From: Methylobacter sp. BlB1
GTDB taxonomy: Bacteria > Pseudomonadota > Gammaproteobacteria > Methylococcales > Methylomonadaceae
Direction: 5' to 3'
Length of the DNA: 43,094 nt
NCBI RefSeq assembly: GCF_015476545.1
Contig: NZ_JADMKV010000037.1
Coordinates: 1-43,094 of the forward strand
Positions 32,408-40,704 of the stretch are shown here, piece after piece. How positions within the stretch are numbered: position 1 is the first letter of the stretch; every line of letters starts with the position of its first letter. Made by a program: the position numbers and the translations under genes. The notes under the pieces are model-generated. The model worked only from the letters and a program-made list of their open reading frames with translations. It was not told the origin of the DNA and did no database searches.

Positions 32408-32601
32408 CATATCGGTGCTTAAATCAGGCTCGGTCTGCATTCCCATGCAGGAGTGTGGGAACGAGATACCGGCCTGCGCATTCATCCTGACCAAGTCGGA
32501 ACGATGCCTGCGCTAAGCACAGTGCCGCCACTGTGTTTATCCCAGTCATTGCAAGCAAGTAAATGAGGTGTTTATTGTTTGTCCTTTCCTTTGTTCCGGT
32601 G

Positions 32602-32619
32602 CCCACGGTCCTCCGTGGG
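32602..32619. repeat. REP unit of the CCCACGG-TCCT-CCGTGGG family, copy 2
   Basis: CCCACGG-TCCT-CCGTGGG is repeated here, with the following sequence up to 32658 running directly into the start codon of the second pseudopilin. The inserted repeat may have replaced the natural leader. Confidence 0.75.
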
Positions 32620-32658
32620 AACCCCTGCCCGCGCCTGAAATCCCGGCGGCATGCGGGA

Positions 32659-33282
32659 ATGAAACATGAATCCGGCTTCACCCTGCTCGAACTGCTGCTC
32701 GTGATCGCCTTGCTGTCGGTGACCGCCGGAGTCGTGGTGCAAGGCTACGAAGGCGTGCAGGATCAGGGACGCGACGACGCCACCCGTTTTGAAATGGCCG
32801 AACTGCGCAAAGCCCTGCTCCAGTTTCGCCGCGACAGCGGCACGAACGATTTTCCGGGGCAGGGGATTTATGACTGCACGGATGCCGCCAATGACAATCC
32901 TGCCAGTGTCAACCCGGACATGGATTTTCCCACGGAAGCGGGCAGCATGGATGCCGAAAAAATCGCCTGGTGCAGCTCGCCGGCCAATTTCTGGATGCTG
33001 TTTGTCGACCCATTAGGCAGCGGCTGGAACCCCGATACCCACCGGGGCTGGAATGGCCCGTACCTGCAACGCAAAAGCGGTTTGATTTCCTATGGGGGCA
33101 TTGACGATGTCTGGGGCATTGCCGATCCGTATCAATCCCCCTTTATTCTGGTGGATCTGGACGATGACGACAAGGCGCGCATCGTCAGCATCGGCCCTGA
33201 CAAAACCCATGATGGTGAAGACGCGAACCCGTGCGATCCGCCCGCCGGCTCCGACGATACCGTGCTGTGCCTGCTGCGATGA
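32659..33282 (+). CDS. pseudopilin, GspG-like
   Basis: 207 residues: short prepilin leader MKHESG, then FTLLELLLVIALLSV with Glu at +5. The C-terminal part (GWNGPYLQRKSGLISYGGIDDVWGIADPYQSPFILVDLDD) resembles the WG-x-PY region of GspG, including an Asp-rich calcium-site-like loop. ATG 32659 was chosen because it gives a normal leader. The ribosome binding site is poor because the upstream DNA is repeat. It overlaps the third pseudopilin by 4 bases. Confidence 0.87.
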   Translation: MKHESGFTLLELLLVIALLSVTAGVVVQGYEGVQDQGRDDATRFEMAELRKALLQFRRDSGTNDFPGQGIYDCTDAANDNPASVNPDMDFPTEAGSMDAEKIAWCSSPANFWMLFVDPLGSGWNPDTHRGWNGPYLQRKSGLISYGGIDDVWGIADPYQSPFILVDLDDDDKARIVSIGPDKTHDGEDANPCDPPAGSDDTVLCLLR

Positions 33283-34289
33283 AAAGCGTGCAGATCTTAC
33301 CGCGGCGCACTCATGCGCACGGCTTCAGTCTGCTGGAAATGCTGCTGGTGCTGTTTCTGATCGGGCTGATGGCATCGGCCGGACTGATGCTGACCGAAGG
33401 CGTCGAGGACCAGACCAAATACGACGAAACCAAGCGCCGGATGGAACTGATGCGCAGGGCGATCGTCGGCGACCCGACCCGTACCGTCAACGGCGGGCCG
33501 GAAATCAGCGGCTTTGTCGCCGATATGGGGCGCCTGCCGGGATGCGTGGCGGAATTATTGCAGTTAGGCGCTGAGAAAACGCCGGCTACAGACCCAAGAA
33601 CATTCGAATCGCCCTGTGACAATACGGTAACCCTCACCGAATGGCATATCGATGCCGATACCGGCATCGCTTCCGGCTGGCGCGGGCCTTATATTCAGGT
33701 CTTGCCTGAACGGAGTGGCGCGCTGCGTTTTCGGGATGGTTATGGCAATTCGGATGCGTCCGATGCGCAGAATTCGGGCTGGGCTTATGCTGTATCCGGC
33801 GCAACCGTCAGTTTGGCCAGTGAAGCCTTCGATCCCGTTGATAGTGACGATGACACGGCAGCCGATCAACTGGTAGTCGGTTCAGATTGGCGGATCAATA
33901 GTATTTCAGTCAATTTCATCAATCAAAATGCCAGCAATGCCATGCCCGATTCGGATGTCGATCTCAATCTGAGAGTTTACTTGTCAACACTGGCTGAGTA
34001 TGTAACCGGGGATGATGGCTTAACGTCGTCATTGACTATTTCGGCAGGCGACATTCCTGTCAGCGATGAAAGAAGCCATACCTTTTCCTTCGATGATTCA
34101 AACGCGATACCCATGGGGCGGCGTGGGTATGCCGTGGTTTGTCATGAAGTCCCGGCAGGTGATCCTGACAATTATGTGATCTTTGATGGGGATTGCGATA
34201 CGGCCAATCCAACGCCGATGTCAGCGAATATCCGTGGTTTTTCCGCGGTTCCCCGCCATAACCTCACGCTGGATTGGATCATTAAATGA
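33279..34289 (+). CDS. pseudopilin, large
   Basis: 336 residues: leader MKSVQILPRRTHAHG, then FSLLEMLLVLFLIGLMASAG with Glu at +5. The globular part starts GspG-like (GWRGPYIQVLPERSGALRFRDGYGNSD) and continues into an extra domain of about 170 residues (Asp/Ser-rich, beta-like). ATG 33279 overlaps the previous stop (ATGA). The next ORF start also overlaps this gene's stop. The extra domain may be a tip or ligand-binding domain. Confidence 0.87.
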   Translation: MKSVQILPRRTHAHGFSLLEMLLVLFLIGLMASAGLMLTEGVEDQTKYDETKRRMELMRRAIVGDPTRTVNGGPEISGFVADMGRLPGCVAELLQLGAEKTPATDPRTFESPCDNTVTLTEWHIDADTGIASGWRGPYIQVLPERSGALRFRDGYGNSDASDAQNSGWAYAVSGATVSLASEAFDPVDSDDDTAADQLVVGSDWRINSISVNFINQNASNAMPDSDVDLNLRVYLSTLAEYVTGDDGLTSSLTISAGDIPVSDERSHTFSFDDSNAIPMGRRGYAVVCHEVPAGDPDNYVIFDGDCDTANPTPMSANIRGFSAVPRHNLTLDWIIK

Positions 34290-34450
34290 CTCTGAGTAAT
34301 AGCCCGCCTTTAGGCGCGTCTAGCCAGCTTCTGGCCCGCGAAACCGGCGGTTTTTCACTGCATGGCACGGCGCGGACCTGCGGCGGGAAGCCCTCCACTG
34401 TAGGGTACGCATTGCGTACCTTGTATTCATTTGCCGGGTTCATCCAATGA
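34286..34450 (+). pseudogene. 54-codon truncated duplicate of the GspL-like gene start
   Basis: ATG 34286 overlaps the pseudopilin stop by 4 bases and the TGA ends over the next ATG (34447), again ATGA. The frame is open throughout. Its residues (MTLSNSPPLGASSQLLARET, then GGFSLHGTA) align without gaps with the start of the following protein (MRLKKLLPFGKPSRLLVCET, then DGFSLRGAV), about half identical. After roughly 30 residues it diverges and passes through the palindrome at 34404-34420. It looks like an old tandem duplication cut short by repeat insertion, yet kept open, perhaps because it preserves translational coupling. Confidence 0.6.
34404..34420. repeat. palindrome inside the duplicated segment
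   Basis: GGTACGCA-T-TGCGTACC has perfect 8-bp arms. It is of REP type and sits in the diverged part of the 54-codon ORF. Confidence 0.6.
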
Positions 34451-36237
34451 GGCTTAAAAAACTCCTGCCCTTCGGCAAACCCTCCCGGCTGCTGGTCTGC
34501 GAAACCGACGGTTTTTCCTTGCGCGGAGCGGTGCTGGCGCGCTCCGGCAGCCGGATCGTATTGCTGCACCAGGCGAAAACCGAACAGGTGGACATGGCCG
34601 AAGCCGTGGCGGATGTGGTCGGCGCGCTGAAAACCGACGGCTGGAAGGGCGATGATCCGGCGGTTTTGCTGACGCCGGCGGTGCTGTCGGCGCTGGCGGA
34701 ACTGCCGGTCAACCCCAAAAAGCCAAGGCCGGTGGCGCAGATGATGGAATTGGTGCGCTGGGAAGCGGAGCCGCTGCTGATGCAGCACATGGCGCGCTGG
34801 TCGGTCGGGCAGTTGCTGGCCGGCCGGGGCTATATGGCCGAGGAGCAGGTTCAGGCGGTGATGGACTTGCAGCAGGGCAAGCCCAATCCGGCCGGGGGGC
34901 TCGCGCTGTCGGACAAGTTTTCGTCCCGTCGATTCGGTGAGCTGGCGGAGGAGCTGGGCTACATCAAGCGCAGCCAGCTGAACGCCTGTCTGGCCGCGCA
35001 GGCATGGCTGAAAGCGGATGACGAACTGATCGAGTGCAACTGGACGCCGCAGGGGGCGGTGGAGGATATACCGGGCACGTTCCACTGGCTGGTCAGCTGC
35101 GTCAATAAATCATTGCTGCAGCGCTGGACGGAGGTGTTCGCCCGTCAGGGGGTGAAGCTGAAGTCGATGTATCCGCAGGCCGGCTGCGGCATAAACCTGC
35201 TGCCGAAAAGCCAGACGGCAGGACTGATACTGGAGCCGCGCCGGGGGCAGGCATTGGCGACGCGCCTGCGGGCGGGAAAAATTGCCGCCCAGCACCAGCA
35301 CCTCGGTCTGACCCAATCGCCGCTGGAAATCTGCCTGGAAAGCTACCACGCGATGCAGGCGGCGCCCAACGAGCCGTTGTGGCTGGCGTGCGGCCACGAC
35401 GCGCCGCTTCTGGCCGCCGATTTGCGACAGATGCTGGCGGTCGAGGTCAATGAACTGGATGATCCGGCGATCGGCGAGATAGTCACGCCGGGCATGGCCG
35501 GGGCAGCACGCCATGCCTTGGGCATCAGCGGCGAGGGCCGTTGCGTCGGCGTGCGCGAGGGCGGGCCGTTGCCGCCGTTGCCGCAGCGCCTGGAAGTGCG
35601 CGTCGCCGCGCTGGCGGCGTTGCTGCTGATGTCCGGCGCGGCGGCGGAAATATCGCTGATGATCCGGAAAGATGCGGTAGAAGCCCACAAACAGGAAGTG
35701 GATGCGCGCTGGAAATCCATCGATGAGGCGACCAGGCGCATCAAGGCCCAGACCGAACAGATCGAGCAGCGCAAAAAGGCGCTGGCGCAGCAAAGGGCCG
35801 ATCAGGCGCGGCTGGAGGCCATGCTGAATTTTTACAGTCATGCCGTTCCGGAGCGCGTGGCGCTGGTGCAGGGCGTGCTGGGCGTGTTGCAGGATACGGT
35901 GACCGATGAAGTCATCATCGTCAGCATCGATGAGACGGCGAAAAGCGCGAAGGCGATGCCGGTCGCGCCCGCCATGCCGGCCATGGCGAAGGATAAGCGC
36001 GCCGAGGTGGAGAATTTTAACATCGAGGCCTGGGCGGTTTCCGAGGCCGCGGCCCAGGCCTTCATTCAGAAAATGAAAGAGAAGGTGGCGCCGTGGCATC
36101 TGGAAGCGCGCGACGCGCAGGTATCGAGCCGCAAGGGACCGCTGAATCTGGACGGCTTCGCGGTGCTGATGCGGCTGGTCAGGCTGGTTGAGTCCGACAG
36201 CGCTGCGCCGGTTCAGCAGAAGGCGGGTGCGAAGTGA
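34447..36237 (+). CDS. GspL / PilM-PilN-like assembly protein with inserted MshEN-like segment
   Basis: 596 residues. The N-terminal part is an actin-like (PilM/GspL cytoplasmic) domain (RLLVCETDGFSLRGAVLARSG ... PAVLLTPAVLSALAELPV). At 119-187 it carries two half-repeats of the MshEN/GspE-N type (VGQLLAGRGYMAEEQVQAVM and RFGELAEELGYIKRSQLNAC). One transmembrane helix at about 384-405 is followed by a coiled coil (406-460) and a periplasmic ferredoxin-like domain. It joins the ATPase to the inner-membrane platform. It overlaps the next gene by 4 bases. The combination of PilM and PilN in one chain is the GspL arrangement. Confidence 0.82.
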   Translation: MRLKKLLPFGKPSRLLVCETDGFSLRGAVLARSGSRIVLLHQAKTEQVDMAEAVADVVGALKTDGWKGDDPAVLLTPAVLSALAELPVNPKKPRPVAQMMELVRWEAEPLLMQHMARWSVGQLLAGRGYMAEEQVQAVMDLQQGKPNPAGGLALSDKFSSRRFGELAEELGYIKRSQLNACLAAQAWLKADDELIECNWTPQGAVEDIPGTFHWLVSCVNKSLLQRWTEVFARQGVKLKSMYPQAGCGINLLPKSQTAGLILEPRRGQALATRLRAGKIAAQHQHLGLTQSPLEICLESYHAMQAAPNEPLWLACGHDAPLLAADLRQMLAVEVNELDDPAIGEIVTPGMAGAARHALGISGEGRCVGVREGGPLPPLPQRLEVRVAALAALLLMSGAAAEISLMIRKDAVEAHKQEVDARWKSIDEATRRIKAQTEQIEQRKKALAQQRADQARLEAMLNFYSHAVPERVALVQGVLGVLQDTVTDEVIIVSIDETAKSAKAMPVAPAMPAMAKDKRAEVENFNIEAWAVSEAAAQAFIQKMKEKVAPWHLEARDAQVSSRKGPLNLDGFAVLMRLVRLVESDSAAPVQQKAGAK

Positions 36238-36956
36238 AGCGGCCTGATCTGAATAACCGGGAGCAACTGCTGGCGGCGCTGGCGATCGCGGCGGTCGTGG
36301 CGGGCGGTTATGGCTTTTTGCGCTTTCTGCCGGCCAACAGGGTCATTGCCGATCTGGCCCAAAGCGCGGAAGCGACGCAGAACCGCCTGCTGAAGACGGA
36401 GATCCCTGAAGAGCCGATCGAGGATATCGACAGGCTGATGGCGCAACTGGATGACCAGGAGCGGGCGATGGCGTTGATCCGCAGCCAGGCGGAAGCGCTG
36501 GAGCAGCAGCTGGCGCCGTTTGATTCCCAGGAAATGATCGTGAGCATTTCGCAGCTCGCCCGCGAGTCGCAGGTGCGCATCCGCGTCAATGAAGCGCTGA
36601 AGGTTCAGGCCCAGGGCAATGCGCCGGTCGCGGCGGCGAATAACAAGAAAAGCAAGAAACGAACAAAAAATACAAAAAACAAACCCAAGGCCGCCGACGA
36701 GAGCCAGGATCAGCCTGTGATTCTGCCGGAAACGGCGGGCTGGATCGCCCGGATGTCGCCGGGCACGGTGTTTCACCGGCCCTTGCAGCGCATCGAGCTG
36801 GAAGGCTCTTACATGGCGATACGGCAATTTATTCACGGATTGGATGAGTTGCCTTATCGGGTCACGGTGCTGCGGTTGAAAATCGGCAAAGCGCCGACGC
36901 TGGCGCCGGCCGGGTATCCGCAGGCCCTGGTGTCGGAACTGGTGCTGGCTTTATAG
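36234..36956 (+). CDS. PilO/GspM-like inner-membrane protein
   Basis: 240 residues: one N-terminal transmembrane helix (QLLAALAIAAVVAGGYGFLRFL), a coiled coil (40-100), a Lys/Asn-rich linker (KKSKKRTKNTKNK at about 137-150) and a C-terminal ferredoxin-like domain (RIELEGSYMAIRQFIHGLDELPYRVTVLRLKI). This is the layout of PilO/GspM, which pairs with the PilN part of the preceding protein. It overlaps that gene by 4 bases and ends 10 bases before gspE. The basic linker is unusual for this periplasmic family. Confidence 0.82.
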   Translation: MKRPDLNNREQLLAALAIAAVVAGGYGFLRFLPANRVIADLAQSAEATQNRLLKTEIPEEPIEDIDRLMAQLDDQERAMALIRSQAEALEQQLAPFDSQEMIVSISQLARESQVRIRVNEALKVQAQGNAPVAAANNKKSKKRTKNTKNKPKAADESQDQPVILPETAGWIARMSPGTVFHRPLQRIELEGSYMAIRQFIHGLDELPYRVTVLRLKIGKAPTLAPAGYPQALVSELVLAL

Positions 36957-36966
36957 GGCGGGAGTC

Positions 36967-38619
36967 ATGGCGTTAACCGATGAACAGTTGATCGACGCGG
37001 GCGTGCGCGGCGGCCTGATAGAGCCGCCGGTGCTGGAGAACCTGCGCCTGGAGTCCCGCCGCCAGCGCCAGCAGCTGCTGGCCATGGTGCTGGCCCGCTA
37101 CCGGTTTCCGGTGTCGACGCTGTACCGGGCGGTGGCCGAACAGCGCGGCTTCGCCTATGTCGATCTGAACGCGCTGGCCGTGGATACGGCGCTGTTGAAA
37201 AAAATGCCCGCCAGCCTGGTGCGGCGCAAGCACTTGCTGCCGGTGGTCGACGGCGAGCGGACGCTGCTGGTCGTCGCCGACCCTGGCGACCGCGCCACGA
37301 TCGATTCGGTACAAAGGCTGCTGGGCAGGGCGTTGACGCCGGCGATGGCGGACCTGCAGCTGCTGCAACTGAAAGTTGCCCAGGCGCTGGCGGGCAAGGG
37401 CGGCCCTGCCGACAGCGAAGCGGGTCCGGCCGGGAACGAGGCCGATCCGGTGGCGCTGCTGGATACGATCATCCGCGAGGCCTATCTTAACCGCGCCTCC
37501 GATATTCATTTGTTGACGGAAGCTTCAGGTTTGCGCGTGCGCCTGCGCGTGGACGGCAAGCTGCGGGATTATCCGGCCGAGGCGGGCGCCCCGGTGGCGG
37601 CGTCGGTGGTGTCGCGCGTGAAGGTGCTGTCCGGCCTCGATATCGCCGAACAGCGCCAGCCCCAGGACGGCGGCTTTTCCTATCATCTGTCGCCGCCCAT
37701 CGACCGGGAATTCAATATCCGCGTCGCGACGGCGCCCACCCGGCTGGGCGAGCGGATCACCATGCGTCTGCTGGGGCAGGAGACCGGCGGGCTGACCCTG
37801 ACCGATCTGGGCATGCTGGACGACGATCTGCGGCGTTTCAGAAAGGCGATCCACAAGCCTTACGGCATGATTCTGCTGACCGGCCCGACCGGCAGCGGCA
37901 AATCGACGACCCTGTTCGCGGCGCTGCAGGAAATCAATCACCCGGATATCAATATCATGACCGTGGAAAACCCGATCGAATATGTCATGGACGGCGTCTC
38001 GCAAATCCAGACGGGGCCGAAGATCAGCTTCGCCGACGCGCTGCGTTCGTTTCTGCGCCACGACCCCGACGTGCTGATGGTCGGCGAGATCCGCGATCAT
38101 GAAACGGCCGATGTGGCGGTCAAGGCGGCGATGACCGGGCACATGGTGTTTTCCACGCTGCATACCAACAACGCCGTGAGTGCCGTCACGCGCCTGATCG
38201 ACATCGGCTGCGAGCCGTTCCTGATCGGTTCGACGATGACGGCCGTGATTGCGCAGCGTCTGGTGCGCCGTTTGTGCGGGCATTGCCGCCGATCCCGGTT
38301 CGCCAGTCAGGATGAACTGCTGGAACTGGGCGCGGCGGATGAAAGCGTCGAGATTTACGAGCCGGTCGGCTGCGCGGCGTGTCAGGGCACGGGATTCCGG
38401 GGGCGTTTAGGTTTGTTCGAAACCCTGTGGTTTGATGAGAAGCTGGCCCGTCTGGTGGCGCGCGGCGCCGATGAGGAAGCGCTGGAAGCCAGCGCCGGCG
38501 ACCGCTTGCGGTTCATGTGGGAGGACGGCTGCCGCAAAGTGCGCTTAGGGTTGACGACACTGGATGAAGTGCGCGATGTGGCGGTTAACAAGACGCGCGA
38601 AATGCCGGAGCTGAGCTGA
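36967..38619 (+). CDS. GspE/PilB-type assembly ATPase
   Basis: 550 residues. An MshEN-like N-terminal domain (1-130), a linker, then the ATPase: Walker A GPTGSGKS at 306-313, Asp box and DVLMVGEIRD with Glu374 (Walker B), and GHMVFSTLHTNNA (His box). A zinc-binding four-cysteine motif is complete (Cys437, 440, 469, 472). It powers pseudopilus or pilus assembly. No PilT-type retraction ATPase is in the window, so the system is more like secretion or non-retracting filaments. It is followed after one base by gspF. Confidence 0.94.
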   Translation: MALTDEQLIDAGVRGGLIEPPVLENLRLESRRQRQQLLAMVLARYRFPVSTLYRAVAEQRGFAYVDLNALAVDTALLKKMPASLVRRKHLLPVVDGERTLLVVADPGDRATIDSVQRLLGRALTPAMADLQLLQLKVAQALAGKGGPADSEAGPAGNEADPVALLDTIIREAYLNRASDIHLLTEASGLRVRLRVDGKLRDYPAEAGAPVAASVVSRVKVLSGLDIAEQRQPQDGGFSYHLSPPIDREFNIRVATAPTRLGERITMRLLGQETGGLTLTDLGMLDDDLRRFRKAIHKPYGMILLTGPTGSGKSTTLFAALQEINHPDINIMTVENPIEYVMDGVSQIQTGPKISFADALRSFLRHDPDVLMVGEIRDHETADVAVKAAMTGHMVFSTLHTNNAVSAVTRLIDIGCEPFLIGSTMTAVIAQRLVRRLCGHCRRSRFASQDELLELGAADESVEIYEPVGCAACQGTGFRGRLGLFETLWFDEKLARLVARGADEEALEASAGDRLRFMWEDGCRKVRLGLTTLDEVRDVAVNKTREMPELS

Positions 38620-38620
38620 T

Positions 38621-39847
38621 ATGCCGCGGTTTTCCTACACGGCCCTGGATGCGGGCGGCAGCGAGATTGCCGGCAAGCTGCAGGCCGACGATATGAGCGC
38701 GGCGGCGCTGATTCTGCGCCAGCGCGGCCTGCGCGTGATGGAACTGAAGCAGGGCGGCGGACCGTCGGGTTTCCTGGGGCAGGACAATTTTTCCGACTGG
38801 CTGGCTTCGCAGCGCTCGGTCAGCAATTCGGCGCTGATTTTCTTCTTCCGGCAGATGTCGTTCATGCTGCGGACCGGGCTGCCGGTCGCTCATGCGCTGG
38901 AGCTTGCCAAGGCGCAGCTTTCGGGCAGCCGACTCAACCTGACCCTCCGCCTGATGCTGAAGGATATCGAAGCGGGGCAGTCGCTGTCGTCGGCCATGCG
39001 CAAACACAAGGCGGTGTTTCCGGACATGGCGGTGAATCTGGTGGTCGCCGGGGAAAGCAGCGGCGACTTGCATGCCATCATGGAGCGGCTGGCCGTCCAT
39101 TTCGATAAAAAGGCGGCGCTGCGCGCGCAGATGATCAACGCCATGATTTACCCGGCCGTGGTGGTGCTGGCGGCGATTGGCGTGGGCACGTTTATGGTGG
39201 TCAAGATCATCCCCAAGTTCGCTCAGTTTCTGCTGGGGCAGGGTAAGGCGCTGCCGCCGTCGACCCAGATGCTGATCGACATTTCGGCCGTCGTGCGGGC
39301 CAACGGCCTGTTCATCGTCGGCGGCCTGATCGCTTTTATCACCCTGGTGCTGCTGCTTTATCAGACCCGCATGGGCCGTTTATGGATCGACCATCTGCTG
39401 CTGCGGATACCCGTGATAGGCAGCCTGCTGGTGACCAGCTCGATGGCGCAGATGTCCTGGGCCCTGTCGATCCTGCTGCGCAGCGGCGTGACGGTGTTTG
39501 ACGCGATGAAAATCACGGCCAGCCTGATCGGCAACCGGGTGTATTCGGATAAACTGCAGGCAGCCTCGGTAAAAATTCTGGAAGGCAGGGAGGTTTCCCG
39601 CAGCCTCGGTCATCCGAAAATACCGCCGCTGGTGCTGCAGATGATTGCGGTGGGCGAGAGCACCGGCAATCTCGACCATGTGCTGCAGGAACTGGGCGTT
39701 TATTACGAAAAATTGCTGGAGGTAGCGATAAAGCGGCTGTCGGCACTGATCGAGCCGGCGATGATTCTGGTGATCGGCAGTATGGTCGGTTTTGTTTATT
39801 ACGCGTTTTTTCAGGCGTTGTTTTCGCTGGTGTCGGGCGGGCGTTAG
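38621..39847 (+). CDS. GspF/PilC-type inner-membrane platform protein
   Basis: 408 residues with two T2SSF domains (about 75-195 and 275-400) and three transmembrane segments (about 170-192, 224-244 and 378-398). Recognisable by FFFRQMSFMLRTGLPVAHALELAK, the NLVVAGESSGDLHAIMERLA motif, its repeat QMIAVGESTGNLDHVLQELG and the terminal LIEPAMILVIGSMVGFVYYAFFQALF. It binds the GspE ATPase and extracts pseudopilins. It begins 1 base after the gspE stop. Confidence 0.93.
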   Translation: MPRFSYTALDAGGSEIAGKLQADDMSAAALILRQRGLRVMELKQGGGPSGFLGQDNFSDWLASQRSVSNSALIFFFRQMSFMLRTGLPVAHALELAKAQLSGSRLNLTLRLMLKDIEAGQSLSSAMRKHKAVFPDMAVNLVVAGESSGDLHAIMERLAVHFDKKAALRAQMINAMIYPAVVVLAAIGVGTFMVVKIIPKFAQFLLGQGKALPPSTQMLIDISAVVRANGLFIVGGLIAFITLVLLLYQTRMGRLWIDHLLLRIPVIGSLLVTSSMAQMSWALSILLRSGVTVFDAMKITASLIGNRVYSDKLQAASVKILEGREVSRSLGHPKIPPLVLQMIAVGESTGNLDHVLQELGVYYEKLLEVAIKRLSALIEPAMILVIGSMVGFVYYAFFQALFSLVSGGR

Positions 39848-39852
39848 GCAAA

Positions 39853-39983
39853 CGTCGGATTACGCTGCGCTCGGTAATTGCTCCTGCATTACCCTACCTC
39901 CTGCATCCATGCAGTCGTAACCCGACCTACGTTTTACGCGAGCATGTAGGTCGGGTTAGGCTTTAGCCGTAACCCGACATTTG
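39853..39983. repeat. REP cluster (GTCGGGTT family)
   Basis: Several units: CGTCGGATTACGCTGCGCTCGG (partial) near 39853-39875, CGTAACCCGACCTACG near 39916-39931, then GTAGGTCGGGTTA ... TAACCCGAC (39946-39978), almost identical to 30769-30804. They fill the gap between gspF and the PilP-like gene. Confidence 0.8.
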
Positions 39984-40007
39984 TGGTTTGGAATCAGGAT
40001 AAAGTAA

Positions 40008-40463
40008 GTGCAAAAAGTAAATTTTATTGTTAGCGCGTCATTGGGAGCCTTGTTGCTTTTCTTTGCAAACGGCGCGGCGGGAGCCCAGCCGTCCGCCGCC
40101 CATCCGAATCAGCCCGCTTATCCGGCGCAGCAGTGGGTTCGCGATCCGTTCACGCCCAGCGCGCTGATGTACAAAACGGTCGGCGCGCAATCCGGGATGG
40201 CGGGCGGTGCGTATGGTTTCGTGCCTTCCGCCGACAGCGTCAAAATTCCTCAAATGAAACTGAAGGGTCTGATGAATCAGGACGAAGACAATTTTATCGC
40301 TCTGCTTGAGGTGGCGGGCGTCGGCACTTTTATGGTGCGGGAAGGGGATGAGTTCAATATCGATCCGTCACAGCCCCAGAACGCGATCCGCGTCGACAAA
40401 ATCACGCGCCTGAGCGTGACGGTCGAAACCGGCATGCTCGGCTCGATCCGGGTTTTGAGGTGA
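40008..40463 (+). CDS. PilP/GspC-like periplasmic protein
   Basis: 151 residues from GTG 40008 (AGGA site upstream). Signal peptide or N-terminal anchor (VSASLGALLLFFANGAAGA), a Pro/Gln-rich stretch with the conserved-looking WVRDPFTPS, then a beta-sandwich HR/PilP domain (QMKLKGLMNQDEDNFIALLEVAGVGTFMVREGDEFN ... ITRLSVTVETGMLGSIRVL). It would bridge the inner-membrane PilN/O-type pair to the secretin. It is the last gene of the locus, followed by a terminator. Confidence 0.82.
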   Translation: MQKVNFIVSASLGALLLFFANGAAGAQPSAAHPNQPAYPAQQWVRDPFTPSALMYKTVGAQSGMAGGAYGFVPSADSVKIPQMKLKGLMNQDEDNFIALLEVAGVGTFMVREGDEFNIDPSQPQNAIRVDKITRLSVTVETGMLGSIRVLR

Positions 40464-40495
40464 TTCCTGAACAGGCGGAGGATTTTCCGGCGCAC

Positions 40496-40515
40496 AGTGC
40501 GAATCAATTCGCACT
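40496..40515 (+). terminator. terminator hairpin after the PilP-like gene
   Basis: AGTGCGAA-TCAA-TTCGCACT has perfect 8-bp arms and a 4-base loop, 33 bases after the stop. It is followed by TACACTTTGC, a broken T-run. Probable end of the secretion-like locus. Confidence 0.5.
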
Positions 40516-40704
40516 TACACTTTGCTGATTTATTTCATGCTCATTACTTACTTAAACAACTCGGGAAAAGAACTGTCTATTAGTACATGCACCGAATTAA
40601 CCTGATCAATGATTGCACCGTGAGGTTAAGTTCGATTTGACACTGTTGCTGATTCCCGGAGCGATCACATTGCAATGCATATTTATCCTGTCGGAATGGC
40701 TTTC

